Below are positions 26,698-40,574 of a DNA stretch of 64,000 nucleotides, piece after piece (the stretch's first letter is position 1; every line of letters begins with the position of its first letter). Position numbers and translations under genes: made by a program. Below the pieces are notes generated by a model, which worked only from the letters and a program-made list of their open reading frames with translations, did not search any database and had not been told where the DNA came from. This DNA is from Rickettsiales bacterium (GTDB lineage Bacteria; Pseudomonadota; Alphaproteobacteria; Rickettsiales; SXRF01), in NCBI GenBank assembly GCA_025464625.1, contig JAOAUZ010000001.1, positions 774,848 to 838,847 of the forward strand. Direction: 5' to 3'.

Positions 26698-29397
26698 TCA
26701 CTCACCATCTGCGGATTTTATAGGTAAGGTGAAGGTGAATACTGCGCCTGTTCCTTCATCAGCATTTTTTGCCCATATTTTTCCGTCATGAGCATTGATA
26801 ATTCCGCGACAAATCGCCAGCCCCAAGCTGCCATCGCCACTAGTTCCTGCATAGAATTTGTCAAATATTTTCTCTTCTTCGCCGTGCTTAATTCCCACTC
26901 CATTATCGGCAACTACTACCTGAATATCTGGTTTGTTGATCGTCGCCTGAATAGTTATGGTTGTACCTGCCTGCGTGTGTGCAGCGGCATTTTCTAGTAA
27001 ATTAATAAGTACCTGTTCAATGAGCAATCCATCTATCCTAAGCAGTGGCAAGCCATGCTCAATGTCAGTTATAACCTTATGACCTACCAATTTCTGCTCC
27101 ACACGCATGAGTGCCGAGCCTATCAATTCCTCAATAAAATATAATTCTTTATTCAGTTTTACCGAGCCAGATTCAAGGCTGGTAACGTCTAATAAATTCG
27201 TTACCATTCGTGCCAAACGCGCTCCCTCTTCATGAATAGAGCGTAACAACTCTGTTTTATATTCATTAGTTATCTTATCTCCCTCAATAAGCAAAGTGCT
27301 GGCGGCACTAGTTATGGCAACAAGCGGTGTACGCAGATCATGCGAAACAGAAGATAATAGTATATTTCTTAGCTTTTCGCTTGAGGCCTCTATCATGGTT
27401 TTTTCTACCATTTCCGCGGCATGGGCGCGCTCCAAAGCGGAAGCGGTTATGCCAGAAAACGCCTCTATCAACTCGATTTTATCAGTGGAATAGCCAATTG
27501 TATTTTCCTCATGTGGCATTAAACCGATTACACCCATTACCCCGCTTGAAGCAATAATCGGTGTATAAAAAGCACTGGCACTCGGAAGAGTATCAGTTCC
27601 AAGCCCAGCATTCTGTTTGTGGGAAAAAGCCCAACGGGCTACGCTTTCTTCACGAACAGGATCAGCATTATGCAAATCGCTATGAGTTTCCGCCACTACT
27701 GTTTGCAGCTCGCCCTTATCATCAGGCAGCCATAAAAATACGTTACTATCCAGTACTTCCGCAATATGCTGCGCTGCCACCTGAGCCAGATTAACCTTGC
27801 CACGATTAGCTGTAAGTTCACGGCTCATGGCAAATAGGCTGGATGTATTCTTTTCACGTTTACGAGCACTAATCGCCTGCAAACGCAACCTTGAAGTTTG
27901 CGAACCAACTATAATGCCCGTAAGCAGCAGCACGCAAAAAGTTATTATGTGTTTTTCATCAGCAATTTTGAAAGCATTATACGGTGGAATGAAAAAGAAA
28001 TTGAAACTAATTGCCGAAAGAAACGTGGCTATCAATGAGGGAACGCGACCGTAACGCAGTGCAACGCCAACAACACTCACCAAATACAACATAACAAGAT
28101 TTGAGGGATCAACATATTTTCTGACTGGAAACATTAATAAGGTAACCAGCAAGGTTATACCGACCGCCATCGCATAATATTGCCAAGGTGTATGAGTTTT
28201 CCAGAATGGCGAGCGCAGACCTTTGCGATCCTCAGTGTCACCTGTAACTACATAAACGTCAATGTCACCAGAACCGCGAATAATTTCATCGGCAAGCGTT
28301 CCGAAAACAAACGCCAGCAAGCGCGACTTATTGGGTTTTCCAACAATTATTTTGCTTATACCGTTAGCACGAGCATACGCCAGAATATCTTCAGAAGCCC
28401 TTCTCTGCCCCTGTATAATTTCAGTTCTCGCACCCATGCGGTCAGCTAGGCGCAGTGTCCGTTCAACGGCCTCCTGCCCTTCCTTGCTCAATTGGAAATG
28501 CCGTTCATTCTCAATATAAATCACCGTCCATTGTGATTTAAGACCGCCTGACATGCGCTTTGCCGTACGCACTAATTTCCCAGAAAGTGTATCGGGCCCG
28601 ATGCAAACCAATATTCGATCTGCACCGCTCCAGCCTTGCGCCCCACCCGTACCAGTTTTATACACATCCATCAGTGCATCAACACGCTCGGCAGTCCGCC
28701 TGAGTGCAAGTTCACGCAGTGCTATCAAATTACTTTTTTTGAAGAAATTCTGTGCTGCACGTTTTTTTGCATCATTGGCAATATAAACCTTGCCCTCACT
28801 AAGGCGTTTAAGCAATTCTTCGGATGGTATATCAACCAGCGAAATTTCATCGGCCTTATCAAAAATGGCATCTGGTACTGTTTCTTTCACCCAAACACCA
28901 GTAATGCGCGCCACAACATCATTCAGACTTTCAAGATGCTGCACGTTGATGGTGGTATATACGTTAATCCCAGCATCAAGCAGTTCTTCAACATCCTGCC
29001 AGCGTTTGGGATGGCGTGACCCAGGGGCATTGGTATGCGCCAGTTCATCAAGCAAAATCAATTGCGGTTTGCGGACGAGAGCAGCGTCAAGATCAAATTC
29101 TTTAATTAGAGTTCCGCGATATTGTACCTCACGGTGTGGCAAAATCGGCAAGCCATCTAAGAGCTTCTTAGTTTCCTCACGTCCGTGAGTTTCCACCAAA
29201 CCGATAATTACGTCCACCTTGTCATTTAGGGCAGACCTGCCCGCGGAAAGCATGGCATAAGTCTTGCCCACACCAGCACACGCTCCGAAGAAAATTTTGA
29301 GTTTTCCACGCGCATTGCTCGCCTGTAACTGCTCTTTCTCCTCAGCCTTTATACGGCTGAGAAGTTCATCTGGATCGGGGCGCGAGTCATCATTCAT
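26698..29397 (-). CDS. kdpD: Osmosensitive K+ sensor histidine kinase KdpD
   Basis: KdpD senses potassium/osmotic state and phosphorylates KdpE. The 899 residues have the N-terminal KdpD domain with Walker A GACAGVGKT and LLDELAHTNAPGSRHPKRWQDVEELL, a USP-like domain (about 250-370), four membrane helices (about 400-505), a GAF-like region, a HisKA domain with phospho-acceptor H686 in SSVSHDLRTP, and a HATPase domain (NLLENAA, ADNGVGI, GLGLAICRG-like). No kdpE follows and no kdpFABC precedes; an RM system lies downstream and recA upstream. It could pair with a distant regulator. Confidence 0.96.
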   Translation of the reverse strand: MNDDSRPDPDELLSRIKAEEKEQLQASNARGKLKIFFGACAGVGKTYAMLSAGRSALNDKVDVIIGLVETHGREETKKLLDGLPILPHREVQYRGTLIKEFDLDAALVRKPQLILLDELAHTNAPGSRHPKRWQDVEELLDAGINVYTTINVQHLESLNDVVARITGVWVKETVPDAIFDKADEISLVDIPSEELLKRLSEGKVYIANDAKKRAAQNFFKKSNLIALRELALRRTAERVDALMDVYKTGTGGAQGWSGADRILVCIGPDTLSGKLVRTAKRMSGGLKSQWTVIYIENERHFQLSKEGQEAVERTLRLADRMGARTEIIQGQRRASEDILAYARANGISKIIVGKPNKSRLLAFVFGTLADEIIRGSGDIDVYVVTGDTEDRKGLRSPFWKTHTPWQYYAMAVGITLLVTLLMFPVRKYVDPSNLVMLYLVSVVGVALRYGRVPSLIATFLSAISFNFFFIPPYNAFKIADEKHIITFCVLLLTGIIVGSQTSRLRLQAISARKREKNTSSLFAMSRELTANRGKVNLAQVAAQHIAEVLDSNVFLWLPDDKGELQTVVAETHSDLHNADPVREESVARWAFSHKQNAGLGTDTLPSASAFYTPIIASSGVMGVIGLMPHEENTIGYSTDKIELIEAFSGITASALERAHAAEMVEKTMIEASSEKLRNILLSSVSHDLRTPLVAITSAASTLLIEGDKITNEYKTELLRSIHEEGARLARMVTNLLDVTSLESGSVKLNKELYFIEELIGSALMRVEQKLVGHKVITDIEHGLPLLRIDGLLIEQVLINLLENAAAHTQAGTTITIQATINKPDIQVVVADNGVGIKHGEEEKIFDKFYAGTSGDGSLGLAICRGIINAHDGKIWAKNADEGTGAVFTFTLPIKSADGE

Positions 29398-29440
29398 ATT
29401 GAGCTATATTACTCAATTGCCGTTTATACACAAGTCAGTA

Positions 29441-29526
29441 ATCAGAGGTTGGAGGTCAGGGATCAGAAAGGGATACATGGTTACCTTTTCTCCTGAATCC
29501 CGAATCCTGACCTCTGATCCCTGATT
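29441..29526. repeat. Inverted repeat, family E (intergenic copy)
   Basis: The arms ATCAGAGGTTGGAGGTCAGGGATCAG and, after a central section, CCTGACCTCTGATCCCTGAT can form a long stem. Parts of the same sequence occur inside mfd (23779), thiC (33824) and purL (53226). It lies between divergent kdpD and recA; no LexA-type box is visible around it. Confidence 0.8.
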
Positions 29527-29609
29527 TAGAAATTAATCATTTGCACACAATTATAAAGCGTGTAGATTGCAAACTGGTCAAGAATAATTCATAAATTGGG
29601 GGAATAGCC

Positions 29610-30641
29610 ATGGATAAAAATAAAGCACTAGAAACTGCCCTGAGCCAAATTGAAAAAACCTTCGGCAAAGGTTCAATCATGAAGCTTGGTGACAATAAAA
29701 TGGAAGCTATCGAAGCAACCTCTACTGGCTCGCTTGGTCTTGATATTGCGCTTGGTGTTGGTGGTGTGCCGCGCGGTCGCGTTATCGAAATATTTGGTCC
29801 TGAAAGTTCTGGCAAAACCACCCTCACACTGCATGTTGTCGCTGAAGCGCAAAAAAAAGGTGGTACATGCGCGTTTGTGGACGCAGAACATGCACTCGAC
29901 CCAATCTATGCCAAAAAACTTGGCGTTAATATTGATGAGTTACTTATTTCACAACCTGACACTGGTGAGCAGGCATTGGAAATTGCAGATACTCTGGTTC
30001 GTAGTGGCGCGATTGATGTTGTGGTTATCGATTCTGTTGCTGCGCTCGTCCCTAAAGCCGAACTTGACGGCGAAATGGGTGATTCACATATGGGCTTGCA
30101 AGCACGTCTTATGAGCCAAGCTCTGCGCAAACTTACTGGTTCTATTTCACGCACCAATTGCACCGTTATTTTTATTAACCAGATCCGCATGAAAATTGGT
30201 GTGATGTTCGGAAGCCCTGAAACTACTGCTGGTGGTAATGCACTGAAATTCTACGCTTCTGTGCGCCTCGATATTCGTCGCATCGGTGCGATTAAGGAAA
30301 AAGAAGAAGTTGTCGGCAACCAGACCCGCGTGAAAGTGGTAAAAAACAAAGTTGCACCTCCGTTCCGCATTGTTGAATTTGATATTATGTATGGCGAAGG
30401 AATTTCTAAAACTGGTGAGCTGATTGATCTCGGCGTTAAAGCTGGAATTATTGAAAAGTCTGGTTCATGGTTCTCTTATGGCGACCAGCGCATTGGTCAG
30501 GGTCGTGAAAACGCAAAACAGTTTATGAAAGATAATCCTAAAGTGGCGGATGAAGTAGAAAAGAAAATCCGCGCTAACGCTGGCATAATTTCCGCTGTCT
30601 TAAAAGGTGAACCAGCAGAATTTGCCGAGGATGCCGCTTAA
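29610..30641 (+). CDS. recA: Recombinase RecA
   Basis: RecA forms filaments on single-stranded DNA, catalyses strand exchange and triggers LexA self-cleavage. The 343 residues have Walker [10 protein letters not shown], the Walker [11 protein letters not shown], loop L1 around [21 protein letters not shown], loop L2 with [29 protein letters not shown], and a short acidic C-terminus ([10 protein letters not shown]). GGGGGA sits 8 nt upstream of ATG. No SOS box of the GTTC-N7-GTTC or CTGT-N8-ACAG type was seen upstream. It is followed 18 nt later by alaS. Confidence 0.98.
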   Translation: MDKNKALETALSQIEKTFGKGSIMKLGDNKMEAIEATSTGSLGLDIALGVGGVPRGRVIEIFGPESSGKTTLTLHVVAEAQKKGGTCAFVDAEHALDPIYAKKLGVNIDELLISQPDTGEQALEIADTLVRSGAIDVVVIDSVAALVPKAELDGEMGDSHMGLQARLMSQALRKLTGSISRTNCTVIFINQIRMKIGVMFGSPETTAGGNALKFYASVRLDIRRIGAIKEKEEVVGNQTRVKVVKNKVAPPFRIVEFDIMYGEGISKTGELIDLGVKAGIIEKSGSWFSYGDQRIGQGRENAKQFMKDNPKVADEVEKKIRANAGIISAVLKGEPAEFAEDAA

Positions 30642-30659
30642 TTTTAAGGTTATTTGATT

Positions 30660-35290
<4,631 letters not shown>

Positions 35291-35323
35291 AATTTAAGAG
35301 AAACGTAAAAATAAGAGTTTAAT

Positions 35324-35620
35324 ATGCATTTTGATTATGTCGTATATAAACTAACTTTCCCAAATGGAAAAATATATGTTGGAAAAGATATAGGCGGAAA
35401 TGGACATTCTTTGCGTTATTTTGGTTCATGGAATAATGAAAGCGTAGAGAAGGATTTTACTAAAGAGCAACTCCTAAATTTTATTATTCGTAAGGAAATT
35501 TTATTTGAATCAAAAGATAAAAAAGAAGTTGGTAAAAAGGAAACAGAGTTTATTCGTTTTCTAAAATCAAACGACCCTACTATTGGATATAATCAAACCC
35601 ATCGCTCTAGGAAAATATGA
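35324..35620 (+). CDS. Small GIY-YIG-like protein
   Basis: This 98-residue protein resembles the GIY-YIG nuclease core. YVVYKLTFPNGKIYVGKD stands for the first two strands, GSWNNES for the turn, and KKETEFIRFLKSNDPTIGYNQT for the helix carrying the metal-binding Glu and the final GYN strand. The catalytic Arg of the central helix may be in FIIRKEI. GIY-YIG domains occur in homing endonucleases and repair nucleases. It is AT-rich, sits between thiC and an FAD reductase gene, and overlaps the latter by 4 nt. Activity is unproven. Confidence 0.65.
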   Translation: MHFDYVVYKLTFPNGKIYVGKDIGGNGHSLRYFGSWNNESVEKDFTKEQLLNFIIRKEILFESKDKKEVGKKETEFIRFLKSNDPTIGYNQTHRSRKI

Positions 35621-36678
35621 CCAAAACTGACGTTCTCATAGCTGGTGGTGGATTTGCGGGGTTGGAGTGTGCGCGGGTATTGGCTGCGGCTGGCGTTTCG
35701 GTGACGCTGCTGGAGCGCAAGAAGGCTGCGGGCGTGGGGATGCACACCACAGGCATAATCGTTGGTGAATGTGCCGAGGAGTTTGCTATTCCTGAACGTG
35801 TCACGCGCAAAGTCACCGATGTGCGCTTATTCGCCCCTAACCTTAAATATATAGACCTGCACGCACCTGATTATTTCTTCCTGACTACCGACACCCCTGC
35901 CCTTATGCAGCATCTCTCTGACGAGGCAGAAAAAGCAGGCGCAACTATTCTATATGACACGCCTTATGAAAATGCCGTAGAAAAAGATGGAATGATTTCG
36001 GTAAATGACGGTGCGTTTACTTGCAAATTTTTAATCGGTGCGGATGGCCCACGCTCAAAAGTTGCTGACCATTTCAACCTTGGGCAAAACACAAAATTTT
36101 TACTCGGTGCAGAAGCAGAATATGAAGGCTTAAACCTTCCACAAAATAGTTTTTATTGCTTTTTAGATCAGGTGCAGGCTTATGGCTATCTAGGTTGGGT
36201 GATACCAAGTGTTGGAGTTACACAAGTGGGCGTGGCGTGCCGTATGCCACAGCGACCAGACATTGACGCATTCGCTGGACGGATGAAAGATGTTGTAGAT
36301 TTTTCAGAGGCAAAAGTGGTTGCCAGACGCGGCGGATTAATTCCAGTTGGCGGCTTGGTTTCACCCTTTGCGCGCGGCAATGTTATTTTGCTTGGTGATT
36401 CGGCTGGAATCGTCTCTCCGCTTACGGCTGGAGGGATTCACACCGCTCTGCATTATGGCAAAATTCTTGGTGAGACCATAGCCAAACATTTGCATGAAAA
36501 CGGTGAACATCCAGCATCTGTGATGGCAAAAATTTATCCGCGTTTTTATCTTAAACAAGGACTACGAAAAATATATGAACATCTTGCGCCAAATTGGTTG
36601 CTGAATGTCGCACTCACAAATCCAATTTTTAAATTTATTGCAAGCGACGTATTTTTCAGAAGAAAAACATTGCGCTAA
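35617..36678 (+). CDS. FAD-dependent oxidoreductase, geranylgeranyl reductase-like
   Basis: This 353-residue flavoprotein has the N-terminal dinucleotide motif DVLIAGGGFAGLECARVLA with the acidic residue LLERK, an IGADGPRSKVA motif (residues about 140-150), and a second FAD motif GNVILLGDSAGIVSPLTAGGIH. This set fits the geranylgeranyl reductase / digeranylglycerophospholipid reductase and related monooxygenase group. The substrate is unknown, but isoprenoid or lipid chains are the family norm. It follows a GIY-YIG-like gene with ATGA overlap. Confidence 0.85.
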   Translation: MTKTDVLIAGGGFAGLECARVLAAAGVSVTLLERKKAAGVGMHTTGIIVGECAEEFAIPERVTRKVTDVRLFAPNLKYIDLHAPDYFFLTTDTPALMQHLSDEAEKAGATILYDTPYENAVEKDGMISVNDGAFTCKFLIGADGPRSKVADHFNLGQNTKFLLGAEAEYEGLNLPQNSFYCFLDQVQAYGYLGWVIPSVGVTQVGVACRMPQRPDIDAFAGRMKDVVDFSEAKVVARRGGLIPVGGLVSPFARGNVILLGDSAGIVSPLTAGGIHTALHYGKILGETIAKHLHENGEHPASVMAKIYPRFYLKQGLRKIYEHLAPNWLLNVALTNPIFKFIASDVFFRRKTLR

Positions 36679-36842
36679 AAATAAGTATTAAAAAACTATA
36701 AATTGTTGTAGCGCGAGATAAGTTTTTCTTATAGGTTTTAGAAGATAACGCACCAACTAAAAAAATTATATGCGTATTATAATTGCCATGTTGGTGTTTT
36801 GTGTCTCAGAAATAACGCCAAATATATAGCAGGAGAGTGAAC

Positions 36843-37598
36843 ATGTTCCGTCGTAAAGAAGAAGGTCTATTTGATTCCGACATTGATCAAGATCAAACAC
36901 AAAATGAATCCGCTCAGGACGATAAATCAGCTGGTCAGCAAGCGACATCTAGTTTTAATGCTAGCAGCACTGCCCACAGCGCGTCGTCGCCTGCTGCGTC
37001 TTCAACGTCTGGCGCACAGGCTGCTGCCCGCCCTAACAACCCTGCTGCACCAACAGCAAATTCTTTCCGCCCAGCGACTGCTGCCTCTCCTGCTGCTCCG
37101 CTTGCAGCCGACTTGACACGCAACCGCCTTCCAGAAGCAAAACAACCAGCAACCAGCGTTACTGCTAGCTTTGCTACCCCGCTTCCTATGCCTGGAAGCG
37201 ATAAATCAAAAGGAGTTAAGCGCGTTCTTACTGTTGGCAATGACATATTGCTAAAAGGTGAAATTGCGACTTGCGACCGTTTGGTTATCGAGGGTAAGGT
37301 TGATGCAACTCTTAATGACGTTCACACCGTTGAAATCGCTGAGTGCGGCTCTTTCAAGGGTTCTGCACAGATTGAAGACGCTGAAATCAGTGGTTTATTC
37401 GAAGGTGAACTGACTGTTCGCGGTCGTTTGGTTATCTATGCTACTGGCAAAGTTCGTGGTAAAATTTCCTATGGAGAAATTGAAATCGAGCGCGGCGGTG
37501 AGCTAACTGGAGAAATCAAAATGGCTGGAGCTTCAATGGCTGCCGCCCGCCCAATCGCTCGCGCAAGCTCATTAAAAGATGATCGTGTAGCAGCATAA
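36843..37598 (+). CDS. Bactofilin family cytoskeletal protein
   Basis: Bactofilins polymerise without nucleotide and organise cell shape, stalks or division sites. The 251 residues start at ATG 36843, with AGGAG 7 nt upstream (the GTG at 36837 is too close). A long Ala/Ser/Pro/Thr-rich N-terminal tail (about residues 15-120) precedes the beta-helical DUF583 core (KRVLTVGNDILLKGEIATCDRL ... GLFEGELTVRGRLVIYATGKVRGKISYGEIEIERGGELTGEI). The tail is longer than in many bactofilins. A strong terminator follows. Confidence 0.93.
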   Translation: MFRRKEEGLFDSDIDQDQTQNESAQDDKSAGQQATSSFNASSTAHSASSPAASSTSGAQAAARPNNPAAPTANSFRPATAASPAAPLAADLTRNRLPEAKQPATSVTASFATPLPMPGSDKSKGVKRVLTVGNDILLKGEIATCDRLVIEGKVDATLNDVHTVEIAECGSFKGSAQIEDAEISGLFEGELTVRGRLVIYATGKVRGKISYGEIEIERGGELTGEIKMAGASMAAARPIARASSLKDDRVAA

Positions 37599-37617
37599 GC
37601 TATTGATTTTTAATTAT

Positions 37618-37650
37618 AAGCCCGATGGGAAACCGTTGGGCTTATTTTTT
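37618..37650 (+). terminator. Rho-independent terminator after bactofilin
   Basis: The stem AAGCCCGATGG and CCGTTGGGCTT closes a GAAA loop, with only two imperfect pairs, and is followed by ATTTTTTATT. Confidence 0.9.
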
Positions 37651-37774
37651 ATTATTGACATAAAAATGTCATTAAATTGTAACACTAATTACTAATAAAT
37701 CCTTTATTATCGCTCGCTATATAGGTATGATTACACATATATAGACTAATGATTTGTTCCCTGAAGAGGATTGT

Positions 37775-38311
37775 ATGGCTACGGTACAAAAAGAATATAC
37801 GATGGATGATTATAAGGCTGGATATAATGATATCACAGCTCTTTGTGATTGTGCTGAGGAATTGCTGGCGACCGTTGAAAATCCTGTGGTTAACAATCCA
37901 CAGTCGCAATTGGATTTGATTGAACCATTGATTAATGAAATTGCTGATGCTTCTGATGTTCTTGCGGAAGAGTTCTTGCTGGTTGCTGAAAGCAAAAAAA
38001 ACCGTAGCTCTAATAAATTTAGCAAGAAGCGTATTGAGTCCGCTCTGCGTAGGATTTTTGTTACCATCAATGAGTATCAGGAAAACACCAAACTGCTTGC
38101 CAAGAAAACTGGTAGCGCCGCAATCAATGTTGCTGCTCCTATCGTGCAAAAAATACAGAAGCAACTGGACAAGGTTGTTGCTATATTTTTTGAATTTGCT
38201 CAGATTTCTCTGCAAAGCATCATGAGCAAAACCGAGCTTGATGCCCTTAGGGTGCGTGACAGTCGCATTGCTCTGATGATGCATCAATATAGCCTCTCCC
38301 AACACAACTAA
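37775..38311 (+). CDS. Helical hypothetical protein
   Basis: This 178-residue soluble, mostly helical protein starts at ATG 37775 (MATVQKEYTMDDYK), with GAAGAGGA 4 nt upstream; a TTG at 37754 precedes that site and is rejected. It has an acidic N-terminal half and a Lys-rich middle (KKNRSSNKFSKKR), with no signal peptide. Residues about 110-160 are amphipathic. No family is recognised. It stands alone between the bactofilin terminator and an inverted-repeat-rich gap. Confidence 0.7.
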   Translation: MATVQKEYTMDDYKAGYNDITALCDCAEELLATVENPVVNNPQSQLDLIEPLINEIADASDVLAEEFLLVAESKKNRSSNKFSKKRIESALRRIFVTINEYQENTKLLAKKTGSAAINVAAPIVQKIQKQLDKVVAIFFEFAQISLQSIMSKTELDALRVRDSRIALMMHQYSLSQHN

Positions 38312-38360
38312 ACTTTATCTGTAGTTGTTCTTATTTTAAGATACGCTCGCTTCGCAGCGG

Positions 38361-38423
38361 AAAATCGATCTTTCGGATTCGATTTTCATAGTCATTATGC
38401 ATAAAAATTATACATAATGACTA
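38361..38423. repeat. Two adjacent hairpins in an intergenic gap
   Basis: The first hairpin is AAAATCGA (38361-38368) with TCGATTTT (38379-38386). The second, at 38388-38423, has the arms ATAGTCATTATG and CATAATGACTAT around an AT-rich loop. The second stem could serve as a terminator or a protein site; no poly-T tract follows. Confidence 0.7.
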
Positions 38424-38462
38424 TAAATAATCCTTCATCTGGAGACTGGTTAGTCTATAATC

Positions 38463-39653
38463 GTGCCTATGGTTAGGAATTATGATGTAATAATTGTCGG
38501 TGCTGGCTTAGTTGGAATGAGCATAGCTTTGGCTTTGGCACGCTCTGGAATAAATGTCGCAGTAATCGAAAAAACAAATATAAATACACAGTTTGAACCA
38601 GAATTTGATGGGCGGGTAAGCGCGATTGCACTTGGTTCACAGCGCATCTTGGATAATATCGGCGCGTGGAAATTTATGCGGGATCATGCCGAACCAATTC
38701 TCGACATTCGCGTTACAGAAGGAGCAACGCCTTTCTTCCTGCATTATGACCATAAAGAAATTGGGGATGAGCCTTTTGGTTACATAGTTGAAAACCGCCA
38801 TATACGCCACGCGCTGCATCAGGCAGCATCACAACTGAAAAATATCACGCTTATTGATAATTTTACAATAAAAACTCTTACCCAAGATTCTCATAAAGCA
38901 ACCATCACAAGCAACAAAAACGAAGCATTGCAAGCATCTCTGCTCATAGCATCCGATGGTAAAGCATCGCAGATGCGTACGCTTGCTAATATAAGTGCAA
39001 CAGAATGGGATTATAATCAGACAGCTATAGTCTGCACCATAGAACATAGCCTTCCGCATCATGGGCTGGCACAGGAACGCTTTTTTCCAGTAGGTCCTTT
39101 TGCTGTGTTGCCAATGATGAATAATAAATCATCCCTAGTTTGGGTCGAACCTAACGATCGGGTAAAAATATATCTGGAGTTGCCAGAAGAAGAATTCGTC
39201 CAAGAAATTAGCGAAAGAATTGGTGGTTATTTGGGTAAGATTAAAACCGTTGGAAAGAGATTTTCATATCCCCTATCACTGCTTCACGCAAAAAAATATA
39301 CATCAACTCGGATAGCTTTAATCGGTGATGCCGCGCATGGAATGCACCCTATTGCTGGGCAGGGGGTTAATCTTGGGTTTCGTGATGTTGAGGTTCTAGC
39401 TGAATTAATCAATAAGCAATATTCATTGGGATTAGATATTGGCGGTGAAGATTTGCTCGCAAATTATGCAAGCTTAAGAAATTTTGATAATGTCACAATG
39501 CTCGCCATAACTGACCTGCTTAATCGTTTATTTTCTAACAATATTATTCCTATACGGGCAATGCGCGATATAGGGCTGTGGACAGTAGGAAAACTGCCAC
39601 CTCTTAAAAAGATGTTTATGCGCCATGCCATGGGATTAAAGGCTAAAATGTAA
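38463..39653 (+). CDS. UbiH/COQ6-type FAD monooxygenase
   Basis: These flavin hydroxylases act on the ring of ubiquinone precursors. The 396 residues have the N-terminal FAD motif DVIIVGAGLVGMSIALALARSG, the family motif DGRVSAIALGSQRIL (residues about 48-62), and the second FAD motif ALIGDAAHGMHPIAGQGVNLGFRDV. The C-terminal region (MLAITDLLNRLFSNN...RDIGL) is also typical. Whether it hydroxylates C5, C6 or C1 cannot be told. GTG 38463 and ATG 38469 are both possible starts and neither has a clear ribosome-binding site. Confidence 0.92.
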   Translation: MPMVRNYDVIIVGAGLVGMSIALALARSGINVAVIEKTNINTQFEPEFDGRVSAIALGSQRILDNIGAWKFMRDHAEPILDIRVTEGATPFFLHYDHKEIGDEPFGYIVENRHIRHALHQAASQLKNITLIDNFTIKTLTQDSHKATITSNKNEALQASLLIASDGKASQMRTLANISATEWDYNQTAIVCTIEHSLPHHGLAQERFFPVGPFAVLPMMNNKSSLVWVEPNDRVKIYLELPEEEFVQEISERIGGYLGKIKTVGKRFSYPLSLLHAKKYTSTRIALIGDAAHGMHPIAGQGVNLGFRDVEVLAELINKQYSLGLDIGGEDLLANYASLRNFDNVTMLAITDLLNRLFSNNIIPIRAMRDIGLWTVGKLPPLKKMFMRHAMGLKAKM

Positions 39654-39730
39654 AAATTATATCCGCCAATGTATCCAACAAATTATAAATTTACTTGCAT
39701 AAAACGTTAAGCTTGCCTACAATCAACCAC

Positions 39731-40414
39731 ATGAAGATAATAAACTTTTTAATATTTATTTGCTCTTTGTTATTAATAACCGCGCAAGCATCGCCTGTGT
39801 CGGCATCTTCGTCGCATCAATTTATTGTAGTGGTATATGGTGACATACTGACATCCAACACATATCTTTCACCAGAACAAACATTTCCTGCCCAACTTGA
39901 AAAAAGACTTAGAACCACTGGATTTGAAGTCAACGTAACAGCAATGGGTGATACTGATTTTACCACTTCAACAGCATTAGAGAAAATAAGTTCTTTAGTA
40001 GGCATCGCACCAGACGTGGTTATATTGCAATTGGGAGAGGCAGATATAAAACGTAATTTTGGCTTTATAGGGTTTAGCACTAACTACCTAAAAATTGTTG
40101 ATGAGCTGAAGAAAGCTGGGGTGTATGTTATAGTTATGGGAACAAAAGCTCAAGAATCCAGTGATCCTGTTTACGCCGAACAGATTAAAGATTTTTTTTA
40201 TTTTAAGATAGGTCGCAGGCTGCCTTTATATCCTTATACGCTTCAAGGGGTAGTGGGCGATGAAAAATTGACAATGGGAGATAATTATCGCCCAAACCAA
40301 CATGGTGTTGCGGTGATGGTAAATGGTATCTACGGAATGGTGGACGCTGGTCTGCGCTGGAAGATAGAGGCTATTAATAAGCTTAGACAGAAGCAGGTAA
40401 AAGGTAGAAACTAG
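39731..40414 (+). CDS. Exported TesA-like SGNH protein lacking catalytic residues
   Basis: This 227-residue protein starts at ATG 39731 and opens with a signal peptide (MKIINFLIFICSLLLITAQA). The frame matches TesA-type arylesterases block by block: GDILTS where they have GDSLTA, then MGDTDFTT, LQLGEADIKR where they have LGxNDxLR, PLYPYTLQGVVGD, and DNYRPNQHGVAVM where they have DxxHPNxxG. The nucleophile Ser is Ile39, the oxyanion Asn is Ala104 and the catalytic His is Arg187. The fold seems kept but hydrolysis should be lost. It sits upstream of a tad-like gene run. Confidence 0.8.
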   Translation: MKIINFLIFICSLLLITAQASPVSASSSHQFIVVVYGDILTSNTYLSPEQTFPAQLEKRLRTTGFEVNVTAMGDTDFTTSTALEKISSLVGIAPDVVILQLGEADIKRNFGFIGFSTNYLKIVDELKKAGVYVIVMGTKAQESSDPVYAEQIKDFFYFKIGRRLPLYPYTLQGVVGDEKLTMGDNYRPNQHGVAVMVNGIYGMVDAGLRWKIEAINKLRQKQVKGRN

Positions 40415-40574
40415 TAGCCGTACCATTTATGAGCTATATATTTTAGCTAAAATTAAATCTATATTTAATCTATATTATTAATAATATTCAATAAATCCCG
40501 CTGCATTATTCACTTATTTTTAAGTTTTGGATGCTACCATTTGAGGGTGTAAGTATCACATTCTTAGGTGAGAT

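Noticed and set aside
29398-29609. Possible LexA box upstream of recA
   Set aside because: Neither GTTC-N7-GTTC nor CTGT-N8-ACAG type sequences were found; only the family E repeat is present.
37685-38305. Reverse-strand 206-codon open frame
   Set aside because: It lies antisense to the 37775 gene, which has a good ribosome-binding site; the peptide is Phe/Asn/Ile-rich and resembles no protein family.
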